The notes: generated by a model not told the origin, from the sequence alone. A DNA stretch of 30,350 nucleotides from Bacteroidaceae bacterium (GCA_900772575.1 CAAHEN010000179.1:1-30350), one strand, 5' to 3'. Shown: positions 1 through 8,630, counted from the stretch's first letter. Translations and numbers: made by a program.

Positions 1-1856
1 CAATAGCGCAGACGACGGTGGCTGGAGGAGCCCCGGCCGCTGACCCGAAACTCGAAGCGATCCCACTTGCCGCTAAGTGAGAGGTTGGCCTGGTGGCTGT
101 TGTTGAACTCCGTACCGTCGTAAGAATTGGGGACATTGAGCAGTTCCGACGTCAGCAGGGGGTGTACACCGACGGGAATCTCCATGGTGTTGAAGCCCTC
201 GGCGCGGTCGAGTTGCCAAAGATTGCGGCCATCGTTCGAGCGGCTGTAGGAATAAGCGTAGTTGACACTCACGCGCAGCACTTTCGAGAGCGGTTCCTCA
301 TAGGCGGCATTGGCGGAATAGCTCTGATAGTCGCCGTCTGTGTCGTCGAGCTGTCGGTTGAGCAGCTCAGGACGCGGGGCGTCGGGGCGGAAATAACGAT
401 AGTCTGTAAGCCAGTCGGCGTCGTGCCCGCTACCGCTGCCCGAGAAGGAAAAGTCGGCACTGAAGGAACGGCCTGCCTTGCGGAAGCGGTGGACGAGCGT
501 GGCCGAACCGCTATAGTAATTGTAGTCGCGTGTACCGACGTTGGCATTGGAGAAACCGTAGACACCATCGGCAGTGCTGCCCCCCAGCATGAGTGAGGCA
601 TAGGCATCGTCTGCCATCTGTTCCTTGTCATAGGTGCTCCACATCTGGCTCATGCGATTGCGCCCGTCGTTGTAGCTGTAACTGAGACTGGCTTGTACGT
701 AGTTGAGTGAGTCTATCACCCAGCGCGTGGAAGCGCTGCCGTAGAGGCGGCGGGGGCGGGAATGGTTGAGCGTGCGCTGGTAGGTGTAGAGCGAGGACCA
801 GTCCGTGAGCAGTGAGGTGGTGTTCTGCCGCTCATCGTTGAAAAAGTTTTCCTGCCCGACCGAGGCGTTGGCATTGACCTTGAACGCGCCCGGGGCGTTG
901 TCAGCGCGACCATTGTCGTAGGTGTACATGAAACCGCCCTTGCGATAGGTGGCGGTGCCGGCGAGGATGTTCTGGAAGTTGAACCAGTTGCCGTTCTCGT
1001 CTACGTTCGGGCTCTCACTGACATTGTTGACACCGGCATAGACGGCGAGGCGACGCCGATCCGTGAAGGTGGAGGCGAAGCCCTTGAGCTGGTAACGCTC
1101 ACGCGAGCCGCCGCCGACACCGAGGTTGATGTTCCATGCGCCAAGATATTCCTTCTTGACGGTCAGGTCGATGACCGTAGCCTTGTTGGCGTCCACACTG
1201 CCGGTGAACGCCTCTTTCTCCCCAGTCTTCTCGTAGGCCTTGACGTCCTTGACAGCCTCAGCGGGCATGTTGGCCAGCGCGGTCTCGTTGTCGCCGAAGA
1301 ACTCCTTGCCGTTGACGAGGATGCTGCTGACTTCCTTGCCCTGGAATGTCAGCTTGCCCTCACTGTCGATGGCCAGTCCGGGCATCTGCTTGATCAGCGC
1401 GGCGAGCGACTCACCGGCTGCGAGCTGGAAGCCCGAAGTGTTGTAGATGAACGTGTCGGCCTTGATGGTCAACTGGCGCGAAAGGGCGGTAACCTCAGCC
1501 TCGCCAAGACGGTGGTGTGTCCCTTCAAGTATGATTTTCCCGACGTTGAGACGAGGCTTGGTCGCTGTCAGACTGACATGCTGTGTATGGGGTGCATAAC
1601 CGATGAAGGTCGTGCGGAGCACATAGCGCCCGGCCTTGTAGGGTAGGCGGAAGTAGCCGGAATTGTCAGACGTAGTATAGGCGAGGCGCAGGGAATCTGT
1701 CGGGCGGAGCAGCTCGACGGTGCAGAGCGAAAGGGGCGCGAGCGTGTCAACACGCTCGTAAATATGGCCCGTCACTTCATAGCGTTGCGCGGAGGCGGCC
1801 AGACTTGCTGTTGCAAGGAGAGCCAGGCAGAGATAGGAATGTAGATGTCCTTTCAT
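1..1856 (-). CDS. TonB-dependent-receptor-like outer-membrane beta-barrel protein, C-terminus cut by window edge
   Basis: The frame is open from an ATG at 1856 down to base 1, giving about 618 codons without a stop, so the gene runs off the left edge. The N-terminus has a signal peptide (hydrophobic stretch ending near SLAASAQ). It is followed by a carboxypeptidase-regulatory-like beta-sandwich with the typical GYFRLPYKAGRYVLRTTFIG pattern, then a plug-like domain that includes the stretch GKEFFGDNETALANMPAEAV. The rest is rich in Tyr, Asn and Asp with alternating strands, as in outer-membrane beta-barrels of the OMP_b-brl_3 type. Family members import or bind ligands at the outer membrane, some through TonB. 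No SusD partner is visible, so the substrate cannot be told. No TAnnTTTG element was found in the 230 bases upstream. Confidence 0.85.
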   Translation of the reverse strand, partial: MKGHLHSYLCLALLATASLAASAQRYEVTGHIYERVDTLAPLSLCTVELLRPTDSLRLAYTTSDNSGYFRLPYKAGRYVLRTTFIGYAPHTQHVSLTATKPRLNVGKIILEGTHHRLGEAEVTALSRQLTIKADTFIYNTSGFQLAAGESLAALIKQMPGLAIDSEGKLTFQGKEVSSILVNGKEFFGDNETALANMPAEAVKDVKAYEKTGEKEAFTGSVDANKATVIDLTVKKEYLGAWNINLGVGGGSRERYQLKGFASTFTDRRRLAVYAGVNNVSESPNVDENGNWFNFQNILAGTATYRKGGFMYTYDNGRADNAPGAFKVNANASVGQENFFNDERQNTTSLLTDWSSLYTYQRTLNHSRPRRLYGSASTRWVIDSLNYVQASLSYSYNDGRNRMSQMWSTYDKEQMADDAYASLMLGGSTADGVYGFSNANVGTRDYNYYSGSATLVHRFRKAGRSFSADFSFSGSGSGHDADWLTDYRYFRPDAPRPELLNRQLDDTDGDYQSYSANAAYEEPLSKVLRVSVNYAYSYSRSNDGRNLWQLDRAEGFNTMEIPVGVHPLLTSELLNVPNSYDGTEFNNSHQANLSLSGKWDRFEFRVSGRGSSSHRRLRY

Positions 1857-2088
1857 AATTGAAGGGGGATATGATTGTAGGTTGTGATTATAAACAGGTT
1901 GATGCCAAGCGGTGGAAGACAGGTGCGCGGCATGCTTCCAAGATTGCCTCCGCATATCGATGACAGCCGCAGACGCCACACCATTTTCTTATATCTGCTA
2001 TCAAGACACACGTCCACCTCTATTTGTTGCACCTCAGACAAGTTTTTTTCAGGTCGGGGGACTTGAGATCGGGCTGTCTCCAACCCGA

Positions 2089-2586
2089 TCAGCCGTCATC
2101 GTCGGCCCAGTCCGGGGCCAGCTTGAAGCGTATGCGGAAGCTGTGGCGCTCGGCGTCCCAATTGGTGCCGAGGAGGATAAACTCGCCCAACTGTCCCGTG
2201 CGCTCCACGTGGTGGCCGATGCAAGGGCAGACGTCGTAGTCACCGATGCGCACGAGGCGAATCCGCTCACTCACGTCGGCTGGCAGGCGGTCGAGCGCCA
2301 CATCGGCAGGCACGGCGTCGACACGGACAAACTCGTAACGGACAGGCAGGTCGGCCTGGATAAGGGCATTCATCTGCGCAACGATCGCCGCCACCTCATC
2401 GGCTGATGGCTCGGTGGCGAGGTCGAAGCTGATCTTGCTCTTGCGCCGCTCAATGTGGGCATTGCGCGAACGGGGACAACCGTAGCGGCGCACCATGGTA
2501 CGGTTGAGCAGGTGCTCCGCCGTGTGCATGGGCGGATATTCCTGCTTGTTGTGGGCATTGAGCAGTGGCAGCCCGTCGGTCATTTC
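2089..2586 (-). CDS. AlaX-like alanyl-tRNA editing-domain protein
   Basis: This 165-residue protein matches the stand-alone editing domain related to alanyl-tRNA synthetase, which hydrolyses mischarged Ser- or Gly-tRNA(Ala) in the cytoplasm. The zinc-ligand signatures are visible: HTAEH near the N-terminus (HxxxH) and CPCIGHHV near the C-terminus (CxxxH). The block CPRSRNAHIERRKSK between them is also typical of the Bacteroidota form. The frame can be extended to an ATG at 2649. I chose 2586 because the known family starts only a short distance before the YPPMHTAEH block; 2580 is equally possible. A candidate promoter lies at 2702-2731. The gene stands alone, with mgtA upstream on the same strand but separated by a strong terminator. 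Confidence 0.82.
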   Translation of the reverse strand, partial: EMTDGLPLLNAHNKQEYPPMHTAEHLLNRTMVRRYGCPRSRNAHIERRKSKISFDLATEPSADEVAAIVAQMNALIQADLPVRYEFVRVDAVPADVALDRLPADVSERIRLVRIGDYDVCPCIGHHVERTGQLGEFILLGTNWDAERHSFRIRFKLAPDWADDDG

Positions 2587-2701
2587 CATGTGGTGGGTTT
2601 TCTTTGTGGTATGTACTTCATCGTAGGCGTGTATTGAGGATTTCACCATTCTGAGAAAATTGAGTGCCTCATAGCCATGGAGCGCAAAGCCGGCTCACAG
2701 G

Positions 2702-2731
2702 CAAATTTACGAATTTATATAAACAGACCAA
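2702..2731 (-). promoter_or_regulatory. Candidate promoter of the AlaX-like gene
   Basis: On the minus strand a TAAATTTG at 2709-2702 matches the Bacteroidota -7 consensus TAnnTTTG. It is preceded, after exactly 19 bases, by TTG, which fits the -33 element spacing. The spacer is AT-rich. The predicted transcript would start near 2695, about 110 bases before the chosen start codon. Confidence 0.6.
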
Positions 2732-2786
2732 GGGCAAAGGCCTGTTTTCCCAAATAAAAAATACGCCATCACTGGTACCCAGCATG

Positions 2787-2827
2787 AAAAATGTTCCGTC
2801 ATGGCGCCAAGTGCGCCATGACGGAAC
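2787..2827 (-). terminator. Intrinsic terminator downstream of mgtA
   Basis: Two perfect 15-base arms (GTTCCGTCATGGCGC at 2793-2807 and its reverse complement at 2813-2827) enclose a 5-base loop. On the minus strand the hairpin is followed by ATTTTT. There is no T-run on the plus-strand side, so it serves minus-strand transcription. It lies about 110 bases after the mgtA stop and separates mgtA from the AlaX-like gene. Confidence 0.85.
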
Positions 2828-2940
2828 TGACAATGGTCCTGAACAGGATTCCCGGGTTCGGGCTGACAGGAAGGGATAAGGGTAACTGCAGTAGGTGAAG
2901 CCGTGCGGGCAGAGGGGGCATGTTGCAGATCGCCGCAGCG

Positions 2941-5586
2941 TCATAGCCATTTGGCGAAGCGCCGCACGTACCAGTTTTTGACCAGTTGGGTCAGCACACA
3001 GTAAGCGAGCAGTATGCCGACGAGCCAGGGGAAATAGCCCAGCGGCAGGGGCTCCATGCCGATGTACCGGCCGAAGGACGTGAAGGGCAGGCAGATGCCG
3101 GCTGCCACGACCAGAACGGTCATGCCGGTCACCTGCCACGAAGCGCTGCTCTGTATGAACGGTATCCGGCGGGTGCGTATCATGTGTACGATGAGGGTTT
3201 GCGAGAGCAGGCCCTCCACGAACCAGCCAGACTGGAACAGCGCCTGATGGGCAGGAGACGTGCAGCCAAAGGCGTACCACATGACCAGGTAGGTCGCCAC
3301 GTCGAAGATGGAACTGATGGGGCCGATGCAGAGCATGAAGCGGCTGATGTCTGAGGCATCCCACTTGCGGGGCTTGCGCAGGTACTCCGCGTCGAGGCGG
3401 TCGAAGGGGATGGCTGTCTGCGAGAGGTCGTAGAGCAGGTTCTGCACGAGCAGGTGAATCGGCATCATGGGCAGGAAGGGCAGGAAGGCACTGGCCACCA
3501 TGACGCTGAACATGTTGCCAAAGTTGGAACTGGCGGTCATCTTGATGTACTTGGTGATGTTGCCGAAGGTCTTGCGCCCCTCGATCACGCCTTGATCCAG
3601 CACCATGAGGTCTTTCTCCAGGAGAATGATGTCGGCGCTCTCCTTGGCGATGTCGACGGCGGAGTCCACAGAGATGCCGATGTCCGACTGGCGCAGCGCC
3701 GCCGCGTCGTTGATGCCGTCACCAAGGAAGCCCACGGTGTTATGCTGCCGCTGGAGCAGGGCGATGATGCGCGTTTTCTGGAGCGGCGTCAGTTTGGAGA
3801 ACACCGTCGTGTCGCGCACGGCCTCCATCTGCTGTGCCTCGTCCATGGCCTCGAACGCGGCACCGGTCAGCGCGTTGCCGGTGTCAATGCCCACTTGCTT
3901 GGCGATGGTCTTGACGATGGCGTCGTTGTCGCCAGAGAGGATTTTGACGGCAATGCCATGGTCTTGCAGCCGGCCGATGACGCCGCCGGCTGAGGGCTTG
4001 GGCGGGTCGAGAAAGGCGAGATAGCCGATCAGCACCATGTCGCGCTCGTCGTCCACCTTGAAACCGGTGTCTTCGGGCCGGCAACTCTTTTGGGCGATGG
4101 CCAGCACGCGCATGCCCTGCCGGTTCATCTGCCGGCCAATGTCGAGGGCCGTGGCCCGCAGCGCAGCTGTCATCGGATGGACAGTGCCGCCATACTCGGT
4201 GTGCGAACAGATATCTATCATCTCCTCGACAGCGCCCTTGGTGATGATTTGCCGCTTGCCCTGCCTGTCCTCCACGACCACCGACATACGGCGGCGCGTG
4301 AAGTCGAAGGGTATCTCGTCCACCTTGCGGTAGTCGTCCTTGAGGTGCCCGAGCGAGAGTTCCTCTACATGTGAGAGTATGGCCTTGTCCATCAGGTTCT
4401 TCAGTCCTGTCTGGAAGAAGCTGTTGAAGTAAGCGTGGCGCAGGATGCGCTTGTCGTCGTCGCTGCTGCCATCGGCGTTGATATACTTCTCCAGGACGAT
4501 GCGGTCGCAGGTGAGCGTGCCGGTCTTGTCGGTGCAGAGTACGTTCATGGCGCCGAAGTTCTGTATGGCGTTCAAGTCTTTGACGATGGTTTTCTTCTTC
4601 GACATGGCCACAGCGCCCTTGGAGAGGTTGGCGGTCACAATCATGGGCAGCATCTCGGGGGTGAGGCCCACCGCCACGGAGATGGCGAAGACGAAGGCCT
4701 CGAACCACTCCCCTTTCGTCAGCCCGTTGACGAGGAAGACGAAGGGCACCATGACCAGCATGAAGCGGATGAGCAGGAAACTGACGCGGCTGATGCCCCG
4801 GTCGAAGGCGGTGGCGGCGCGGTGCCCGGCAATGCCCTTGGCGATGGTACCCAGATAGGTGCTGTTGCCGGTGGCGAAGACGATGCCCGTGGCCGCCCCG
4901 CTGATGACGTTCGTCCCCATGAAGCAGATGTCTTCCAGCTCCACCACACTGCCGCAGTCATTTCCCCGCGCCACAGGCGCCGCGCGTTTCTCGACGGGGT
5001 CTGACTCGCCGGTCAGCGACGACTGGCTGACGAAGAGGTCACGGGCCTCAATGATCCGCATATCGGCCGGAATCATGTCGCCGGCGGCCAGCATGACGAT
5101 GTCGCCGGGTACAAGTTCGGCGATGTCCAGCTCCTCCTCGTGGCTGCCGGCGCGCTTGACGTAACAGGTGTTGGTCACCATGCGCAGGAGGGCCTCACTG
5201 CTTGTGTTGGCCTTCCACTCCTGCCAGAACCGGAGGATGGCGCTGCTGACGACCATGGTGGAGATGATAATGATGGCGGTCCAGTCCTGCTGCCCCACCC
5301 CGGCCATGAGCACATCGATCACGAAGGAGACGAGTATCAGCAGGGTCAGTACGCCGACGAAGGGATTGATGAAGGCCTTGATGAAGGTCGAGACGGGGTT
5401 GCGCTTTTTCTCATGCGCCACCTCGTTGCGGCCGTAGAGCGCTTGCCGCTCCTCCACTTCCTCTTGCGTGACGCCCAACCGGCGTGTCTGGAAATATCTG
5501 TAGACGGCGGCCAGCGGCTGGGCAGCGGCCAGGAACACGCGTTCTGTGTTGAAGGTGAATTGTGTCTGTTTTCTTTTCTTCCACAT
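2941..5586 (-). CDS. mgtA: Magnesium-translocating P-type ATPase (MgtA)
   Basis: This 881-residue inner-membrane pump belongs to the P3B class, which imports Mg2+ at the cost of ATP. Visible motifs, in order, are the actuator TGES (residues 192-195), the M4 transport motif GLTPEMLP (about 307-314), the phosphorylation site DKTGTLT with Asp353, and the hinge GDGINDAAAL in the P domain. Several hydrophobic segments follow up to the C-terminus, as in MgtA. The frame extends upstream to an ATG at 5688, but that codon lies inside the shared operator and upstream of the likely transcription start, so the ATG at 5586 (MWKKRKQTQF) is preferred. The gene diverges from an mgtC-type gene and is followed by a strong terminator. 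Its promoter arrangement suggests activation by an OmpR-family regulator. Confidence 0.95.
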   Translation of the reverse strand: MWKKRKQTQFTFNTERVFLAAAQPLAAVYRYFQTRRLGVTQEEVEERQALYGRNEVAHEKKRNPVSTFIKAFINPFVGVLTLLILVSFVIDVLMAGVGQQDWTAIIIISTMVVSSAILRFWQEWKANTSSEALLRMVTNTCYVKRAGSHEEELDIAELVPGDIVMLAAGDMIPADMRIIEARDLFVSQSSLTGESDPVEKRAAPVARGNDCGSVVELEDICFMGTNVISGAATGIVFATGNSTYLGTIAKGIAGHRAATAFDRGISRVSFLLIRFMLVMVPFVFLVNGLTKGEWFEAFVFAISVAVGLTPEMLPMIVTANLSKGAVAMSKKKTIVKDLNAIQNFGAMNVLCTDKTGTLTCDRIVLEKYINADGSSDDDKRILRHAYFNSFFQTGLKNLMDKAILSHVEELSLGHLKDDYRKVDEIPFDFTRRRMSVVVEDRQGKRQIITKGAVEEMIDICSHTEYGGTVHPMTAALRATALDIGRQMNRQGMRVLAIAQKSCRPEDTGFKVDDERDMVLIGYLAFLDPPKPSAGGVIGRLQDHGIAVKILSGDNDAIVKTIAKQVGIDTGNALTGAAFEAMDEAQQMEAVRDTTVFSKLTPLQKTRIIALLQRQHNTVGFLGDGINDAAALRQSDIGISVDSAVDIAKESADIILLEKDLMVLDQGVIEGRKTFGNITKYIKMTASSNFGNMFSVMVASAFLPFLPMMPIHLLVQNLLYDLSQTAIPFDRLDAEYLRKPRKWDASDISRFMLCIGPISSIFDVATYLVMWYAFGCTSPAHQALFQSGWFVEGLLSQTLIVHMIRTRRIPFIQSSASWQVTGMTVLVVAAGICLPFTSFGRYIGMEPLPLGYFPWLVGILLAYCVLTQLVKNWYVRRFAKWL

Positions 5587-5634
5587 CGTGCTTTTGCTTT
5601 TGTCGGTGAATGACTCTGATTGGCTTTCGGGCCG

Positions 5635-5642
5635 CAAAGGTA
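5635..5642 (-). promoter_or_regulatory. -7 element of the mgtA promoter
   Basis: On the minus strand this reads TACCTTTG, a match to TAnnTTTG. No -33 element is evident at the right distance. Instead, the nearest operator half-site (5664-5669) ends 21 bases upstream of the box, as expected for an activator-dependent promoter. The predicted start near 5628 gives a leader of about 40 bases. Confidence 0.65.
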
Positions 5643-5663
5643 GGGCCTGTGCACGGTGAGGAA

Positions 5664-5749
5664 AGTTAGAGAATGATGAGAGCCGCATTAGAAAACCGTT
5701 AGAACCGGCCCTAATGGTTTTCTAATGTGGGTTTAATGGAGCGCTAATG
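5664..5749. promoter_or_regulatory. Symmetric operator: eight hexamer half-sites at 11-bp spacing between mgtA and mgtC
   Basis: Facing right are CTAATG (5711), CTAATG (5722), TTAATG (5733) and CTAATG (5744), each 11 bases apart. Facing left, also 11 bases apart, are CGTTAG (5697), CATTAG (5686), GATGAG (5675, weak) and AGTTAG (5664). The inner parts form an inverted repeat with 17-base arms (5686-5702 and 5711-5727, one mismatch, 8-base spacer). Direct repeats at about 11 bp are the usual binding pattern of OmpR/PhoB-family regulators. That the neighbouring response regulator binds here is inference. Confidence 0.75.
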
Positions 5750-5770
5750 CCGCCACTGCCAGCAGTGCAT

Positions 5771-5778
5771 TAACTTTG
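5771..5778 (+). promoter_or_regulatory. -7 element of the mgtC promoter
   Basis: TAACTTTG matches the consensus TAnnTTTG. It lies 21 bases after the last right-facing half-site, exactly mirroring the mgtA -7 element about the operator centre. A -33 element is lacking. The leader would be about 15 bases. Confidence 0.65.
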
Positions 5779-5799
5779 CCGGCAAAAAACCGCGTGACA

Positions 5800-6492
5800 A
5801 TGGTTATGTTCTATGATTACTTGCTGAGGGTCGGCCTGGCCTTCTTGCTGGGCGGCCTGATCGGGGCCGAGCGACAATACCGGCAGTGTAATGCCGGCCT
5901 GCGCACCAACATGCTCGTGTCCGTCGGGGCGGCGGCATTCACCGTCCTGTCCTGCGCCATGGCCGGCGGCGGTGACCCGACGCGTGTGACCGCCCAGATT
6001 GTCTCGGGCATCGGTTTCCTGGGTGGCGGCCTCATTCTGAAGGAGGGTGTCAGCGTGCGCGGCCTGAACACGGCGGCCACCATCTGGTGCTCCGCCGCCT
6101 GCGGTGCGCTGGCGGGTGCGGCCCTCTTCGCCGAAGCCGCCGCCCTTGTGGCCTGCGTGCTGGCCACGCACTGCCTCTTCCGGCCGCTGTGCCGCTTCAT
6201 CGAGGCGGGAGGGCGGCGTGCCTGCCGCTACACGCTGCGGGTGACATGCCAGCCAGACACGGCCGACAAGGTGCGGCAGACCATCATGAGTGCCTTGGCC
6301 TTCGACCGCACGGCCCGTCTGGATGCCTTGTATTACAAGGAGGGCAACAAGGGAGTGGTCGTCTGCTGCGACGTGCAGACACGGGGACGGCGCGAGGCGA
6401 TGCTCGACTTGCTCGTCACACGCCTGCGGGCCATATGGGGCGTGACCGCTGTGGGCTGGACGCAGAAGGACGTGGCGCAGGACGACTTCTAG
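5800..6492 (+). CDS. mgtC: MgtC/SapB-family inner-membrane protein
   Basis: This 230-residue protein has the MgtC-family transmembrane core. Visible blocks are GLIGAERQ, GLRTNMLVSVGAA, QIVSGIGFLGGGLI and VRGLNTAATIWCSAACG, followed by further hydrophobic segments. A soluble C-terminal domain of about 90 residues is probably the ACT-like domain found in longer members. MgtC proteins support growth at low magnesium and in Salmonella inhibit the F1Fo ATP synthase. The family as a whole includes general magnesium-related proteins, so the exact role is uncertain. An upstream TTG is in frame at 5776 but lies inside the -7 box, so the ATG at 5800 (or 5806) is the start. The last four bases overlap the stop of the convergent kinase gene. 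Confidence 0.88.
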   Translation: MVMFYDYLLRVGLAFLLGGLIGAERQYRQCNAGLRTNMLVSVGAAAFTVLSCAMAGGGDPTRVTAQIVSGIGFLGGGLILKEGVSVRGLNTAATIWCSAACGALAGAALFAEAAALVACVLATHCLFRPLCRFIEAGGRRACRYTLRVTCQPDTADKVRQTIMSALAFDRTARLDALYYKEGNKGVVVCCDVQTRGRREAMLDLLVTRLRAIWGVTAVGWTQKDVAQDDF

Positions 6493-7859
6493 ACGTGGGG
6501 CAGCTGGACGACGAAGGTGGTGCCCTCACCCGGCGCGGAGTGTACGGCGATGCGGCCCGAGTGCAACAGCAGGATTTTGCGCGAGAGCGCCATGCCGATG
6601 CCATACCCTTCGACACCCGCCTGCTGCCGGCCGCGATAGAAGAGTGTGAATAGGTTGGCCCGCTCCGCCGCGCTCATGCCGACGCCGTTGTCGGACAGGC
6701 GCACCGTGACCCATTTGTCCCAATAGGATATCTGGACGGTCGAGGAGCGGTCGGCGGCATATTTGCAGTTGTTCTCTATCAGGTTGGCAAACGCGATATT
6801 GAGCAGATAGCGGTTACCCCTGACGGTAATGAGCCGGTCGTCACTGTCCTCATCTTGGTCGAAGAACAGGCAGACCTTGTAGTCTGGGTGGGCCTTCAGG
6901 ATGCAAGTCCTCACGTCGAGCAGCAGTTCGTCGAGCCGTATCTCCTCCATCTTGATTTCACCCTTGCCATAGTCCGCCCTCGCCAGGTTGAGCAGGCCGT
7001 CGACAAGCCGCGCCATGCGGTGGGCGTCGGAGAGGGCATCGCCTATCGCAGCCTCATACTGCCGCGCCGTCCGCTCCTTTTGCAGGGCAACGTCAAGACT
7101 CAGGGTGAGTGCGGCCAAGGGGGTGCGCAATTCGTGCGACACGTTGCTGACAAACTGCTTCTGGGCATCGAAAGAGGCTTCCAGCCGGTCGAGCAGCTCG
7201 TTGAACGCCGTACTGAGCTCGCCCAGCTCGTCGCGCCGGTTGCGCACCGGGAGCCGCTTGTCGAGCTTGGAACCGGTGATGCTGCCGGCCTCGTCCACGA
7301 TGTCGCGGATGGGCTTGAGGGCAGAGCGCGCCAGAAAATAGCCGGCGGCAAAGAGCAGCAGCAGGCCGATGGCGAAGAGGGCCAGCAGTGTCTTCTGCAG
7401 TTCTGCCAGGTTTCTGTACCCATAGCCGTCATAGGCGGCAGCGGTCACAATGTAATTTTTCCCGTTGTAGGCATAGAGCAGGCCGACGCCCTGATACTTG
7501 CCGGTGTAGAACTCTATGGTGTGTTCGCGCAGGATACGGTCTATCATGGCGCGGTCTTCCTTGACGATGTCGTTGTGGATGGCATCGTGGTAGAGCATCT
7601 GGAAGTCTGTGGTGTAGACCGCCACTTCGACTTCGTTGATAAACTCCTTGTTGTTCAGATAGATGGACTGCATGGTGCGGGTGTCGACACGTTTCTGCAA
7701 GAACAAGTGAGCCTTGGTCACGGCCTCCCCCTTCAGGAGATGGAAAAAAGTGGCGCTGCGGGTACGCTCACTGACCAGACTGATCAGGAGCATGCACAGC
7801 AGGAAGATGGCGGCGGTCACGCCCGTGTTCTTCAGGGTCAGGGCTGTCCTTATCTTCAT
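6489..7859 (-). CDS. Membrane sensor histidine kinase, OmpR-system partner
   Basis: This 456-residue kinase has a first membrane helix at about 12-30, a periplasmic sensor region of roughly 125 residues, and a second helix at about 158-177. A HAMP linker follows, then a HisKA domain with the phospho-acceptor His242 in SHELRTPL. The ATPase domain has the N box NLIENNCKYA, the G1 box DNGVG (390-394) and the G2 box GYGIG (418-422). It lies directly after the response regulator gene and overlaps it by four bases (ATGA). The pair sits beside mgtA and mgtC, so sensing Mg2+ or a related envelope signal is plausible but inferred. The sensor region has acidic patches (for example EDRAMID) but shows no recognised PhoQ domain. 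Confidence 0.93.
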   Translation of the reverse strand: MKIRTALTLKNTGVTAAIFLLCMLLISLVSERTRSATFFHLLKGEAVTKAHLFLQKRVDTRTMQSIYLNNKEFINEVEVAVYTTDFQMLYHDAIHNDIVKEDRAMIDRILREHTIEFYTGKYQGVGLLYAYNGKNYIVTAAAYDGYGYRNLAELQKTLLALFAIGLLLLFAAGYFLARSALKPIRDIVDEAGSITGSKLDKRLPVRNRRDELGELSTAFNELLDRLEASFDAQKQFVSNVSHELRTPLAALTLSLDVALQKERTARQYEAAIGDALSDAHRMARLVDGLLNLARADYGKGEIKMEEIRLDELLLDVRTCILKAHPDYKVCLFFDQDEDSDDRLITVRGNRYLLNIAFANLIENNCKYAADRSSTVQISYWDKWVTVRLSDNGVGMSAAERANLFTLFYRGRQQAGVEGYGIGMALSRKILLLHSGRIAVHSAPGEGTTFVVQLPHV

Positions 7860-8542
7860 AGCTTGTCAGAGAATATGAAGCCCACGCCGGGCTTGGTGTG
7901 TATGAGTTTGGTGCCGAAGTCCCGGTCTATCTTCTTGCGGAGATAGTTGATATAGACGTCGATGAAGTTGGTGCCGGTGTCGAAATGCGTGTTCCAGACG
8001 TGCTCGGCAATCTCCTTGCGGGTGATGACGGTCTCGGCGTGCTCCACCATATAGACCAGCAAGTTGTATTCCTTTGGCGATAGCTTGACGGGCACGCCCT
8101 GCCGCGTCACCTCGCGCAGACGGGGCGTGACCGTCAGGTCGGCGTAGCTGAGCTGTTCGGGCACCGGTGCGACAGGCAGCTCACTCCTGCGGAGCAGCAC
8201 CTTGACCCGGGCTTTCAGCTCTCTGAAATCGAAGGGTTTGACCATATAGTCATCGGCTCCGGCGTCGAAGCCTTCGAGCTTGTCATCGGCCGTGCCCAGT
8301 GCCGTGAGCATCAGGATCGGCACCCGTTCGTTGTGCCGGCGTATCTCCTTGCACAGTTCGAAGCCGTCCATCTTGGGCAGCACAATGTCTGAGATGACCA
8401 ACTGGTAAGTGCCCGCCTTGAAGAGGCGCAGCCCCATTGCTCCGTCGTAGGCCACCATGACCTGGTAGCCGTTTTCCTCCAGCCCGACTTTCAGGGCGTC
8501 GGCCACCCGCTTCTCGTCTTCGATGATCAGTATGCGCTGCAT
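7856..8542 (-). CDS. OmpR-family response regulator
   Basis: This 228-residue regulator has a receiver domain with the acidic pair Glu8-Asp9, the phospho-acceptor Asp52 in VISDIVLPKMDG, the conserved Thr in LMLTAL and Lys in MVKPFDF. The C-terminal half is a winged-helix domain of the Trans_reg_C type (LSPKEYNLLVYMVEH, then HVWNTHFDTGTNFIDVYINYLRKKI). The frame continues upstream to an ATG at 8635. The family always starts right before the first beta strand, so ATG 8542 (MQRILIIEDE) is the start. It forms an operon with the kinase. It is the obvious candidate to bind the 11-bp-spaced half-sites between mgtA and mgtC. No clear copies of those sites lie at its own promoter. Confidence 0.93.
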   Translation of the reverse strand: MQRILIIEDEKRVADALKVGLEENGYQVMVAYDGAMGLRLFKAGTYQLVISDIVLPKMDGFELCKEIRRHNERVPILMLTALGTADDKLEGFDAGADDYMVKPFDFRELKARVKVLLRRSELPVAPVPEQLSYADLTVTPRLREVTRQGVPVKLSPKEYNLLVYMVEHAETVITRKEIAEHVWNTHFDTGTNFIDVYINYLRKKIDRDFGTKLIHTKPGVGFIFSDKL

Positions 8543-8622
8543 GTTTCGGTGTGTTTGAGGGAACAGGCCCCGTCCTAAGCCAAAATCGTGTGCGGGGTTG
8601 TCCATCCCCCACCCTCGCGGGG

Positions 8623-8630
8623 CAAAGGTA
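8623..8630 (-). promoter_or_regulatory. Candidate -7 element of the two-component operon
   Basis: On the minus strand this reads TACCTTTG and matches TAnnTTTG. No -33 TTG is found at 19 to 21 bases. The predicted leader is about 70 bases. Confidence 0.45.

Noticed and set aside
1857..2088. Riboswitch upstream of the outer-membrane receptor
   Set aside because: I looked for cobalamin- and thiamine-type conserved boxes on the minus strand and saw none.
2067..2090. Hairpin GATCGGG/CCCGATC at the end of the AlaX-like gene as a terminator
   Set aside because: The stem overlaps the stop codon and neither strand has a T-run right after it.
5587..5688. N-terminal extension of MgtA from an ATG at 5688
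   Set aside because: It would lie upstream of the likely transcription start and inside the operator; the extra residues do not resemble MgtA.
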